From: Muribaculaceae bacterium
Lineage (GTDB): Bacteria; Bacteroidota; Bacteroidia; Bacteroidales; Muribaculaceae
Direction of reading: 5' to 3'
DNA: 7,950 bases
Assembly: GCA_029052265.1 (NCBI GenBank)
Contig: JAIDJJ010000495.1
Span: forward strand, 1-7,950
Shown here: one piece after another, positions 1 to 7,032 of the stretch
Layout: each line of letters opens with the position of its first letter
How positions within the stretch are numbered: position 1 is the stretch's first letter
Notes under the pieces: model-generated
Seen by the model: only the letters and a program-made list of their open reading frames with translations
Database searches by the model: none
Told to the model about the DNA's origin: nothing
Program-made: the position numbers and the translations under genes

Positions 1-507
1 GTCCTGCACGGTGAACTGAAGGTTGAAAGCGGTCTGAGGTTTGAGAATAACCGTGATATCCTTGTCGGGGGCGGCGGTGAAGACGGGTGCTGTGAAATCG
101 CCGTCCATAGTCACCTTGACCTGCTGTTTTTCCTGCCGTCCGCCGATGTCGGTGATGGTCACATCGATTATGAAATCATCACCGGTCTCGTTTTCCTGAA
201 TTTTAAAGGAGTAGTCGAGATCGTAAGTTTTCTGAGGCTCTCCATAGATTTCGATAAGATTGATTCGCTTGTTAAGGTTTAGAGCCTTGCAGACGAGGTC
301 GATGGTCGAGATCCCGTCGTTGTCGGTAACTTGTCCGGCGATCTTGATGGTTCGTCCGGCTTCTGTCATCTCATGCACTGAAGAGAGAGTCAGCGCGGGA
401 ACAGCACCGTCCACATCTTTCCAGTCATCGTCGCTGCTACACGCCGGAACCGCCATAAGAGAGCAGAGGCAAATACCGGCAGTGAGACATTTTGAAAACA
501 GTTTCAT
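1..507 (-). CDS. Surface-exposed lipoprotein with Ig-like domains (3' end outside window)
   Basis: The gene reads leftward from an ATG at 507-505 and stays open for 169 codons to the window edge, so the C-terminus is missing. The N-terminus is a lipoprotein signal peptide: MKLFSK, a hydrophobic stretch, then the lipobox V-P-A-C with the lipidated cysteine at residue 23. The next residues, SSDDDW (24-29), are acidic and resemble the Bacteroidota lipoprotein export signal, which suggests display on the cell surface. Residues about 36-134 look like an Ig-like beta-sandwich (GQVTDNDGI at 58-66, VTITDIGG at 116-123). A second such domain seems to begin near residue 139 (TAPVFTAAP). I do not recognise the exact family and see no enzymatic motif. 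It is divergent from the hybrid regulator and may be the first gene of an operon that the regulator controls (inference). A plain structural or glycan-binding role is possible. Confidence 0.82.
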   Translation of the reverse strand, partial: MKLFSKCLTAGICLCSLMAVPACSSDDDWKDVDGAVPALTLSSVHEMTEAGRTIKIAGQVTDNDGISTIDLVCKALNLNKRINLIEIYGEPQKTYDLDYSFKIQENETGDDFIIDVTITDIGGRQEKQQVKVTMDGDFTAPVFTAAPDKDITVILKPQTAFNLQFTVQD

Positions 508-566
508 GCGATTTTAAGATAAATTATTAATATGTAGGATTAAAAAAATTCAATATCTGAAACGTG

Positions 567-597
567 GCATCCGTTGCCGGATCCGTATTCCGGATGC
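567..597. repeat. Triple CGGAT inverted-repeat element
   Basis: GCATCCG (567-573) and CGGATGC (591-597) form a perfect 7-bp inverted repeat. Between them lies the perfect palindrome CGGATCCG (578-585). The central copy can pair with either arm, so two small alternative hairpins or one large one are possible. The element overlaps the predicted start site of the leftward lipoprotein transcript. It could be an operator or a leader structure; the sequence does not decide. Confidence 0.55.
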
Positions 598-604
598 AAA
601 TTTA
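597..604 (-). promoter_or_regulatory. Putative promoter -7 element for the lipoprotein gene
   Basis: Read on the minus strand this is TAAATTTG, a perfect match to the Bacteroidales -7 consensus TAnnTTTG. Transcription would start near 590, giving a leader of about 80 nt before the ATG at 507. No TTTG-like -33 box lies 19-21 bp upstream (about 624-628), as expected for a promoter that needs an activator. Not experimentally supported. Confidence 0.45.
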
Positions 605-609
605 GATTA

Positions 610-670
610 ATCGGCAACAAGATATGATGGAAAATCATGCAACATGACTATTGAAATCATTCAAGATATG
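610..670. promoter_or_regulatory. 22-bp-phased direct repeats, candidate regulator binding site
   Basis: CAAGAT (618-623), CAACAT (640-645) and CAAGAT (662-667) start exactly 22 bp apart, about two helical turns. The last two are part of longer 14-bp copies: AAATCATGCAACAT (632-645) and AAATCATTCAAGAT (654-667) agree at 12 of 14 positions. The first and third copies share the 9-mer CAAGATATG. The repeats lie between the two divergent promoters, starting just upstream of the lipoprotein -7 element. Tandem half-sites two turns apart suit an AraC-type DNA-binding domain such as that of the adjacent regulator (inference). Confidence 0.4.
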
Positions 671-712
671 CCGTTTGATTGAAATGCAGTTCTATATCAA
701 AGAAAAAACTGT

Positions 713-720
713 TATCTTTG
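713..720 (+). promoter_or_regulatory. Putative promoter -7 element for the hybrid regulator gene
   Basis: TATCTTTG matches the Bacteroidales -7 consensus TAnnTTTG exactly. Transcription would start near 727, leaving a leader of roughly 64 nt before the ATG at 791. The -33 region (about 689-693, GTTCT) is a poor match. This would be the regulator's own, probably weak, promoter. Confidence 0.45.
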
Positions 721-790
721 AGGAGAAAAACTTGTTGCTGCCGGCGGTGATGCCCGGTGTCAACGGATAATACAGACTCACAAACATTCC

Positions 791-3700
791 ATGAAACACA
801 TTTTCATATTATTGTTTCTTCTCTCCCACGTCTATGCGTCAGCGTTGCGTGAAGAGTTTTCCATAAACTATCTCGGGGTGGAAAGCGGGCTGAGCAATAA
901 TCATGTCGTGGGGATCACCCAGGATAAGCAAGGTTTTGTGTGGATAGCCACTGATGAAGGGCTCAACCGTTTTGACGGCCATCATTTCAAGACCTATTAC
1001 AAAGATGAGATAGCTGAATCATCATCGATCACGGGGAATGAACTTAACGGCATAGTAGACGATCCTTGTCGTCCTATTGTGTGGATAGCCACTCAACGCG
1101 CCGGTCTGGATGCATATGATTATGAAAAAGGGGAATTCAGATCTTACCGGCATTCATATGACGACCCTTCGTCGCTTGCCACAGACGATGTGACGGCTGT
1201 GGCGCCGGCATCAGACGGCGGGATATGGGTGGCTACATTTTCAGGAGGTATCGACCATCTGAATCCTGATACAGGCGAATTTGTCCACTACAACAGCGGC
1301 ACGGTAAAAGGTTTTCCCGATGCATCGGTATGGAGCGTGGTCGACGGTGGCGACGGGTTTCTTTATGTGGCGCATGAGTTTGCCGGATTCTCTATAATAG
1401 ATGTCGAGAAAAAGACCGCCCGTCATTTCCTTGTATCACCGGAAGAGCCGAAAGGATTGCCATCGTCTCATCTCAATTGCGTCTATAAGGATTCGCTCAA
1501 TAATCTGTGGCTTGGCACGGATGTCGGTCCGGTGTTGTATAATCAGGATGAACAGACGTTTACCTGTCTCGGAGACTATTGTCCGGAACTGCGCCATTCT
1601 GTAGGCGACATACGTCAATTTTCCAACAATCTTCTATGGGTAGCTATGGAAAGGGGTGGAATCGCGGTTGTCGAGCTGTCGGATTCCCTGTTTTCCCATC
1701 CAGGGAGTCTTAATTGCCGGGCGATGAAGTCAGATTTCGGTCCGAACCATCTTTCGAGTCCATCGGTGAGGTGCCTTTATGAGGACAACTATTCAAATGT
1801 ATGGGCTGGGAGCTGGGGCGGCGGAGTAAATATCATCAGTCCGAATGTGCCTGCTTTCCGCCTTCTCCCGGCGAGAGTGGTGTCGGCAAAGGGAGAGGTG
1901 CTGGCAGCTAACAGTGTGCTGTCGGTTTCTGTCGACAACGACAACCATATCTGGGTTGGCAAAGACAGTGGTCAACTTGAAGAATACGACGGTGAACGGC
2001 TGGTCAGAGTGTTCAGCAAAGACAACGGGAATCTCCCCGGCTCGATAGTGCAGGCTTCATATAAGGCACGCGACGGCTCGTTATGGTTCGGCTTTTTTAA
2101 TGAAGGGGCATGCCGGTATGATAAGAAGACAGGACAATTCCAAACAGTCATCCCCTCTGCTTCAAAAGTGGATGTCAGGGATATCGTATCCGACAGCCGG
2201 GAAAATATGCTTCTCGCCTCGTCGGGGGGAATGTGGCGGTATGATCAGCGCTCCATGTCGCTGGAGGGTCCGTTTGAAGTGGGAAACAATCTTGTCCGGT
2301 CAGTGTTCCCTCTCTCTCCCGACACGATACTGATAGGCACATTCGGCGCGGGCCTGATTGTCACAGACGGCGATTTCAAGGAAATCAGGAGATACGATAT
2401 CAATTCCGGAATACCGTCGAACACGGTAAACCATATTTTTAAGGCAAGGGACAACAGGATATTTGTAGCCACAGGAGAGGGGCTGCTGTGTTTTGACGAT
2501 TTTTCGGGAGCTCCGGATGATATAAAGATAATCAACCGAGCCTCCGGTCTTGCCAACAGTCATATCCTGGCTGTGGCACAAGACCGCAGCGGATGCATCT
2601 GGCTTTCTACAAACGGGGGGATAAGTTGTCTCCGCGGTGGAGAAATCTATAATTACACCCACCGTGACCATGTGCCCATAGGCAATTTTTGTGGAAGAAG
2701 CGTTGCTTCAGACAAACAGGGGAATATCTATTTCGGAGCTATAAGCGGGCTTTGCGTGTTTAATCCGGTCAAGGTGCTTGAGAAAGTTTCCGCACCGGAA
2801 CCTGTCATAGTCGAGATGGCTATGCTCGGAAGCCCATCCTGCGAAGGCTGCGGCAATAGTGAGATTCAGGTGACAGGGAAATCGGAGATACGCCTTGATC
2901 CCGGTCAGAACAGTTTCGACATATTTTTCTCTTCACGGAATTTGGCACTTGCCGGAGAGGTGGAATATGCTTACATGCTTGAGGGGATGAACAACAGCTG
3001 GACTATGCCCCGCAACGGAAATATCGCCACTTTCCGTGATCTGTCGCCCGGTAAATATGTGTTTTATGTGAAATGCAGGGTCAGGAATCAGGAATGGGGC
3101 GAACCGGCGTCGCTCCGGATCATACTGCCTCCTCCGGTATGGTTGTCATGGTGGGCGAAACTGCTTTATGTTCTTATAGCCGTTGGCGTGATCGGGGCGC
3201 TTCTTTATTTCTACCGCAAACGCATAAATGCGGAGGCACTTCTGAAGGCGGAGAAGGAAAGGCATATGCAGGAACAGGAACTCAATGATGAGAAACTTAG
3301 ATTCTATACCAATATCACCCATGAATTGCGCACACCCCTCACATTGATAGTAGGTCCGCTGGAAGATCTTTCCAAAAATCTGTCAATACCCGAAAAAGAG
3401 AGGAAGAGCCTCGTAATGGTCCGCAGGAATGCCGGCAGGCTTCTTGACCTGGTAAACAGTATTCTCGAATTTCGGAAAACCGAGACGCAGAACAGACGTC
3501 TGTGTGTGCGCAGGGGCAATATTGCCGCCACGGTTTATGAAGTGTCGCTTAAATATAAGGAGCTGAACCGGAATCCGGATATTCGCGTGGAGGTGGCGAC
3601 AGAAGCCGGCGACATGCAGATCCTGTATGACAAGGAAGTGATTCAGATTGTACTCGACAATCTTATATCAAATTCGTTGAAATATACCCGTCAGGGGGTT

Positions 3701-4864
3701 GTGAAGATAAATTGCCGGAAGGAGGATGAAAATATCATAATTTCGGTAGCCGACACCGGTGTCGGGATATCGCAGTCTGCGATATCTTATATTTTTGACA
3801 GATACTATCAGGAGAAAGGTCCCCATCAGGCGGCGGGAACGGGGATAGGTCTGTCTTTGGTGAAAAACCTGATCACTCTTCACCATGGAACGGTGTCAGT
3901 GAAAAGCGAGGAAGGGAAAGGCACGGAGTTTATTGTATCAATCCCTGCAGGGGATTCTTATCCGGAGTCATTGCATATAGAGGAGGAAGTGACTGAGTCA
4001 TCTGCAGAAGACCGCACAGCCGGGCAGGAGATGCCATTCGGAGAGGGGAAACCATTGATCTTGGTTGTGGAAGACAATGAGGATATCCGGGAATATATCA
4101 CCCAGTCGTTTACCGATCTTTACGACGTGAAGAGCGCATCCGATGGCAAGGAAGGTATGGAACGTGCGTTTGAAATCATGCCGAGCCTTATTGTGAGCGA
4201 TATAATGATGCCTGTGATGGATGGGGTAGAGATGACCCGCCGTCTTAAGGCAGATGTGCGCACAAGTCATATTCCGGTGATATTGCTGACCGCAAAAGAA
4301 TCGGAGTCAGACCGGGAAAAGGGTTACGCAAGCGGGGCTGACAGTTATCTTACAAAGCCGTTCAGTTCGTCGCTGTTGCAGAGCCGCATCAACAATCTTC
4401 TGTTGCAACGGATGAAACTTACGGAGACATTTTCATGCCGTCCGGAGCCGGTGGTGGATCCGGGGGATGATTCGATAGTGGCTAAACGGGAGCGACTGAT
4501 GAAATCTCTCAGCGATGTCGACCGCCGGTTTATGGAAAAGATCAACAAGGCTATCACTGATAATCTTCCGTCAGAGAATGTGGATGTCAATTTTATAGCC
4601 GGAACCATGTGCATGAGCACGTCTACGCTCTATCGCAAGGTGAAGGCTCTCACCGGGATCTCTCCCAACGAGTATATCCGCAAGACTAAGATGCAGCTGG
4701 CGGAAGATCTGTTGCTAAGCGGGCAATATACCTTTTCCGAGATAGCGTTCAAGGTCGGTATGAACAGTGTGGCATATTTCCGTCAATGTTTCAAGGATGA
4801 ATTCGGCATGACCCCGACGGAATATCTCAACAGGCTTAAGGGAGAAGGGGGTGGGAATGCATAA
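791..4864 (+). CDS. Hybrid two-component system sensor kinase/AraC-type response regulator (HTCS)
   Basis: The 1357-residue protein has the full architecture of Bacteroidota HTCS regulators, which sense oligosaccharides in the periplasm and switch on polysaccharide-utilisation genes. In order: a signal peptide (1 to about 18); 14 recognisable propeller blades (about 28-660; the first holds VWIATDEGLNRFDG at 50-63), enough for two seven-bladed beta-propellers; a Y_Y_Y domain (about 700-778); a transmembrane helix (about 787-807); a dimerisation/phosphoacceptor domain with H844 in THELRTP; and an ATPase domain with N-box N957/N961, DTGVGIS from D988, and glycines 1016, 1018 and 1020. The receiver domain has acidic residues E1094/D1095, phosphoacceptor D1137, T1167 and K1189. 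A C-terminal AraC helix-turn-helix domain spans about 1251-1350. All key catalytic residues are present, so it should be active. The start ATG is followed directly by the signal peptide. The stop codon lies inside a heptamer repeat. The ligand cannot be told from sequence; linkage suggests the leftward operon as target. Confidence 0.97.
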   Translation: MKHIFILLFLLSHVYASALREEFSINYLGVESGLSNNHVVGITQDKQGFVWIATDEGLNRFDGHHFKTYYKDEIAESSSITGNELNGIVDDPCRPIVWIATQRAGLDAYDYEKGEFRSYRHSYDDPSSLATDDVTAVAPASDGGIWVATFSGGIDHLNPDTGEFVHYNSGTVKGFPDASVWSVVDGGDGFLYVAHEFAGFSIIDVEKKTARHFLVSPEEPKGLPSSHLNCVYKDSLNNLWLGTDVGPVLYNQDEQTFTCLGDYCPELRHSVGDIRQFSNNLLWVAMERGGIAVVELSDSLFSHPGSLNCRAMKSDFGPNHLSSPSVRCLYEDNYSNVWAGSWGGGVNIISPNVPAFRLLPARVVSAKGEVLAANSVLSVSVDNDNHIWVGKDSGQLEEYDGERLVRVFSKDNGNLPGSIVQASYKARDGSLWFGFFNEGACRYDKKTGQFQTVIPSASKVDVRDIVSDSRENMLLASSGGMWRYDQRSMSLEGPFEVGNNLVRSVFPLSPDTILIGTFGAGLIVTDGDFKEIRRYDINSGIPSNTVNHIFKARDNRIFVATGEGLLCFDDFSGAPDDIKIINRASGLANSHILAVAQDRSGCIWLSTNGGISCLRGGEIYNYTHRDHVPIGNFCGRSVASDKQGNIYFGAISGLCVFNPVKVLEKVSAPEPVIVEMAMLGSPSCEGCGNSEIQVTGKSEIRLDPGQNSFDIFFSSRNLALAGEVEYAYMLEGMNNSWTMPRNGNIATFRDLSPGKYVFYVKCRVRNQEWGEPASLRIILPPPVWLSWWAKLLYVLIAVGVIGALLYFYRKRINAEALLKAEKERHMQEQELNDEKLRFYTNITHELRTPLTLIVGPLEDLSKNLSIPEKERKSLVMVRRNAGRLLDLVNSILEFRKTETQNRRLCVRRGNIAATVYEVSLKYKELNRNPDIRVEVATEAGDMQILYDKEVIQIVLDNLISNSLKYTRQGVVKINCRKEDENIIISVADTGVGISQSAISYIFDRYYQEKGPHQAAGTGIGLSLVKNLITLHHGTVSVKSEEGKGTEFIVSIPAGDSYPESLHIEEEVTESSAEDRTAGQEMPFGEGKPLILVVEDNEDIREYITQSFTDLYDVKSASDGKEGMERAFEIMPSLIVSDIMMPVMDGVEMTRRLKADVRTSHIPVILLTAKESESDREKGYASGADSYLTKPFSSSLLQSRINNLLLQRMKLTETFSCRPEPVVDPGDDSIVAKRERLMKSLSDVDRRFMEKINKAITDNLPSENVDVNFIAGTMCMSTSTLYRKVKALTGISPNEYIRKTKMQLAEDLLLSGQYTFSEIAFKVGMNSVAYFRQCFKDEFGMTPTEYLNRLKGEGGGNA

Positions 4865-4888
4865 TTCATAATGCATAATTGATAATTG
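4861..4888. repeat. Heptamer tandem repeat array 1 (ATAATTG type)
   Basis: Four contiguous 7-bp units run ATAATTC, ATAATGC, ATAATTG, ATAATTG. The partly matching heptamer GGAATGC (4854-4860) just before them may be a fifth, decayed unit inside the coding region. The TAA stop of the regulator gene (4862-4864) lies within the first unit. The units differ from those of the array at 4929-4998 mainly by T/C exchanges at positions 2 and 5. Confidence 0.7.
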
Positions 4889-4928
4889 AAATAGATGCGG
4901 ATATTTAGCGAATATGCCAACATAATGA

Positions 4929-4998
4929 ATGACTGACAACTGACAACAGACAACAGGTAACAGACAACTGTCAACGTACAACTGACAACGTACAACTG
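4929..4998. repeat. Heptamer tandem repeat array 2 (ACAACTG type)
   Basis: Ten 7-bp units run in unbroken phase: ATGACTG, ACAACTG, ACAACAG, ACAACAG, GTAACAG, ACAACTG, TCAACGT, ACAACTG, ACAACGT, ACAACTG. Four are the exact consensus. The array ends 17 bp before the predicted -7 element of the transporter gene. Similar short heptameric tandem repeats occur between genes in several bacterial groups; their role is generally unknown. No protein-coding role is evident. Confidence 0.8.
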
Positions 4999-5015
4999 AA
5001 TTGCGACTTTTTTAT

Positions 5016-5023
5016 TAATTTTG
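5016..5023 (+). promoter_or_regulatory. Putative promoter -7 element for the NSS transporter gene
   Basis: TAATTTTG matches TAnnTTTG exactly. Transcription would start near 5030, giving a leader of about 34 nt. The -33 position falls at the very end of the heptamer array (about 4993-4997), where there is no TTTG, so the repeats may stand in for or influence the upstream promoter contacts. A weak TAGG (5052-5055) precedes the ATG by 8 nt. Confidence 0.45.
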
Positions 5024-5063
5024 CGTTATAAATGGGGAAAGACCCTAAAAATAGGTAAAAAAT

Positions 5064-6440
5064 ATGGCAAAAAAAGCAAAATTTGGAAGTCGTATAGGAC
5101 TTGTGGCAGCAACCGTAGGTTCGGCTGTGGGGTTGGGAAATGTATGGCGCTTCCCTTCCGAGGCTCAGGCAAACGGAGGAGCGGCATTCCTGATTCTGTA
5201 TATATTGTGTGTATTGTTGTTGGGCATCCCGGTCATGCTCGCGGAGTTTTCTCTCGGTCGGGGCACCAACAGTGACGCGGTGGGGGCGTTCGTGAAACTG
5301 TCTCCCTCCAGGAAATGGTGGCTGACCGGTGCTGTCGCCATATTGGCTTCCTATCTCATATTGTCGTTCTATATGGTTGTAGCCGGTTGGACATTGGAAT
5401 ATCTCTGGCAGTCGGTGACCGGCAATTTGTATGCGCCCGTAGCCGGTGCCGTAAACACCCCCGATCCGATGGCTGCTTCCTTCCATGCCCGGATGGGGGA
5501 ATATATCACCGGTAGCTGGAAACCGCTCATCATGACCTATATCATGATTGCCATAAACCTGTTTATCCTTTTAAAAGGGGTGCAGAAGGGTATTGAAAAG
5601 ATGAGCAATGTAATGATGCCTGTACTTTTCCTGCTACTTTTGGTATTTGCGTGTGTGGCGATGACATTCCCGAAAGCTTATGACGGTCTCGCTTTTTTCC
5701 TTAGTCCCGATTTTTCAAAGATCACACCCGGGGTCGTGATCAATGCTCTCGGACAGGCATTCTTCTCCCTTTCGCTCGGTATGGGCATTCTGATAACCTA
5801 TTCAGGATATTTCCCCAATAAGACCAACCTTACCAACACAGCGTTGACCGTGTCGGGACTTGACCTGCTGGTGGCGTTGCTGATGGGTTTCATAATATTT
5901 CCGGCAGTCATGTCGTTCGGACTTGACGGGGAGAGCCTGGAAGGGGCGACATTAGTTTTTGTCACCCTTCCGGAGGTGTTTGCCCGTATGCCTTTGACTC
6001 AGGTTTGGTCAGCCCTGTTTTTTCTGCTTCTGGCTGTAGCCGCGCTCACATCCACCATTTCTCTTGCAGAGGTGTCGATAGCGTTCATGCAAGACCGTTT
6101 CGGGCTGTCAAGAACTAAAGCATGTGTCTGGGTGATGTTGCCTTTGACTGTGTTGAGTACTTTATGTTCGCTTTCACAGGGGGTGCTTGCCGGTTTCAAG
6201 ATAGCCGGCATGAACCTTTTTGATTTCCTTGACACCGTGGCTACCAACTATATGCTCCCGACAGTTGCCATATTGACGTGTATATATCTCGGATGGTTTG
6301 CTCCGAAGCAGTTTTTCAGCAAGGAGCTTTCCAACCACGGCACTTTGTCGGGCACATTTATCCCGGCGATAATATTCATTGTGAAATATATCGCCCCGGT
6401 TCTTATCGCAGTCATCCTCCTCGCCAAGATATTCGGATGA
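5064..6440 (+). CDS. Sodium-dependent amino-acid symporter, NSS/SNF (LeuT-like) family
   Basis: The 458-residue inner-membrane protein matches bacterial neurotransmitter:sodium symporters, which use the sodium gradient to import amino acids. The family signature is clear at the N-terminus: GLGNVWRFP (23-31) followed by NGGAAFL in helix 1/2. By eye against LeuT, N26 and R29 correspond to the sodium-1 asparagine and the extracellular gate arginine. GQAFFSLSLGMG (230-241) is the unwound helix 6, and A326, T329 and S330 match the sodium-2 site. The chain ends just after the helix equivalent to LeuT helix 11, so it is an 11-helix form, common among bacterial members, and not a truncation. The substrate cannot be read from sequence; tryptophan, tyrosine, leucine or other hydrophobic amino acids are typical of the family. 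It is the only gene in its direction here and is probably transcribed alone, from the promoter at 5016. Confidence 0.95.
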   Translation: MAKKAKFGSRIGLVAATVGSAVGLGNVWRFPSEAQANGGAAFLILYILCVLLLGIPVMLAEFSLGRGTNSDAVGAFVKLSPSRKWWLTGAVAILASYLILSFYMVVAGWTLEYLWQSVTGNLYAPVAGAVNTPDPMAASFHARMGEYITGSWKPLIMTYIMIAINLFILLKGVQKGIEKMSNVMMPVLFLLLLVFACVAMTFPKAYDGLAFFLSPDFSKITPGVVINALGQAFFSLSLGMGILITYSGYFPNKTNLTNTALTVSGLDLLVALLMGFIIFPAVMSFGLDGESLEGATLVFVTLPEVFARMPLTQVWSALFFLLLAVAALTSTISLAEVSIAFMQDRFGLSRTKACVWVMLPLTVLSTLCSLSQGVLAGFKIAGMNLFDFLDTVATNYMLPTVAILTCIYLGWFAPKQFFSKELSNHGTLSGTFIPAIIFIVKYIAPVLIAVILLAKIFG

Positions 6441-6453
6441 TATCTGACAATCC

Positions 6454-6993
6454 TTACTTCATGGTGCGGGGTCTGCCACCTATGGCAAATCCTGCAGAGA
6501 TCATAAACATGCTTGCATAATGGGAACTGAGATAAAATGTGGATTCTATTCTTATATGGTGAAATATCTCTACCCCGATTCTTGGGGCAGCCACTAATTG
6601 ACTGTCGTTGATATCCCAGCCGATGGCAAATCCGGCATAAGGATTGATCTTCCTGCCTTGACGGAAGTTGTAATCTCCGAGCAACATCGCATTGCAGTTT
6701 CCTCCGGAGTATCCTTCTCCATCCTCCATTTTCCAGTGGTGATCTTGCAACATGAACAGTATTCCGGCATCCCACGGTGTGTCTTTGAAGTTATATCTTA
6801 ACTCAAGTCCGAGTTCTCCGAAATTGAAATCCGGTTTCCATCCTTGTGGCGCGGCGAAAGGCACACCTAATCCAAACTTCAAACCTCCTTCAAATCTTTG
6901 GACTCTCAGAGGTTGTTCAATAAATTTTGTTTCCGCACTCATGGAAAAGACAAAGCATAACATCAGCATCAGGATAGCAGATAAGCGTTTCAT
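6454..6993 (-). CDS. Small outer-membrane beta-barrel protein
   Basis: The 179-residue protein starts with a signal peptide (MKRLSAILMLMLCFVFSMSA, likely cut after residue 20). The mature part of about 159 residues is made of alternating hydrophobic strands rich in Gly and aromatics, such as GGLKFGLGVPF (36-46), LGLELRYNF (61-69), NPYAGFAIGWDI (117-128) and SMFMISAGFAIGG (161-173). This fits an eight-stranded OmpX/opacity-like barrel of the kind common in Bacteroidota. As often in this group, the last strand is followed by a short basic tail (RPRTMK) and not a terminal aromatic. The function is not predictable; it is not an enzyme I recognise. The start ATG (6993-6991) directly precedes the signal peptide and lies about 30 bp from a good -7 element. 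It converges on the transporter gene, with 13 bp between stop codons. Confidence 0.85.
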   Translation of the reverse strand: MKRLSAILMLMLCFVFSMSAETKFIEQPLRVQRFEGGLKFGLGVPFAAPQGWKPDFNFGELGLELRYNFKDTPWDAGILFMLQDHHWKMEDGEGYSGGNCNAMLLGDYNFRQGRKINPYAGFAIGWDINDSQLVAAPRIGVEIFHHIRIESTFYLSSHYASMFMISAGFAIGGRPRTMK

Positions 6994-7024
6994 GACAGTT
7001 GAGTTTTTATGGTTAATAATGTTG

Positions 7025-7032
7025 CAAATATA
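7025..7032 (-). promoter_or_regulatory. Putative promoter for the beta-barrel protein gene
   Basis: On the minus strand this is TATATTTG, an exact match to TAnnTTTG. A TTTA sequence (7055-7052, minus), close to the -33 consensus TTTG, lies 19 bp upstream. Transcription would start near 7018, giving a leader of about 25 nt before the ATG. Confidence 0.5.

Noticed and set aside
260..517. 85-codon plus-strand open frame
   Set aside because: It is antisense to the lipoprotein gene, whose signal peptide and lipobox clearly mark the real strand.
740..758. Small hairpin (GCCGG/CCGGT) in the regulator leader
   Set aside because: Five pairs, one a G-T wobble, with a 9-nt loop; too weak to call a regulatory structure.
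4901..4915. ATATT/AATAT inverted repeat after the regulator gene as a terminator
   Set aside because: Only five A/T pairs and no T-run, so it does not look like an intrinsic terminator.
4715..4995. Two minus-strand open frames across the regulator's 3' end and the heptamer arrays
   Set aside because: Their repeated Val/Ser/Cys-rich start comes from reading the 7-bp repeats, and the rest is antisense to the AraC domain.
4861..4998. Heptamer arrays as a CRISPR array
   Set aside because: The units are 7 bp and contiguous with no spacers, and no cas gene is present.
4971..5486. 171-codon minus-strand open frame opposite the start of the transporter gene
   Set aside because: It overlaps a strongly conserved NSS coding region, has no recognisable domain, and its end is built from translated heptamer repeats.
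6248..6775. 175-codon minus-strand open frame
   Set aside because: It spans the ends of two real genes in the wrong frame and has no signal peptide or domain.
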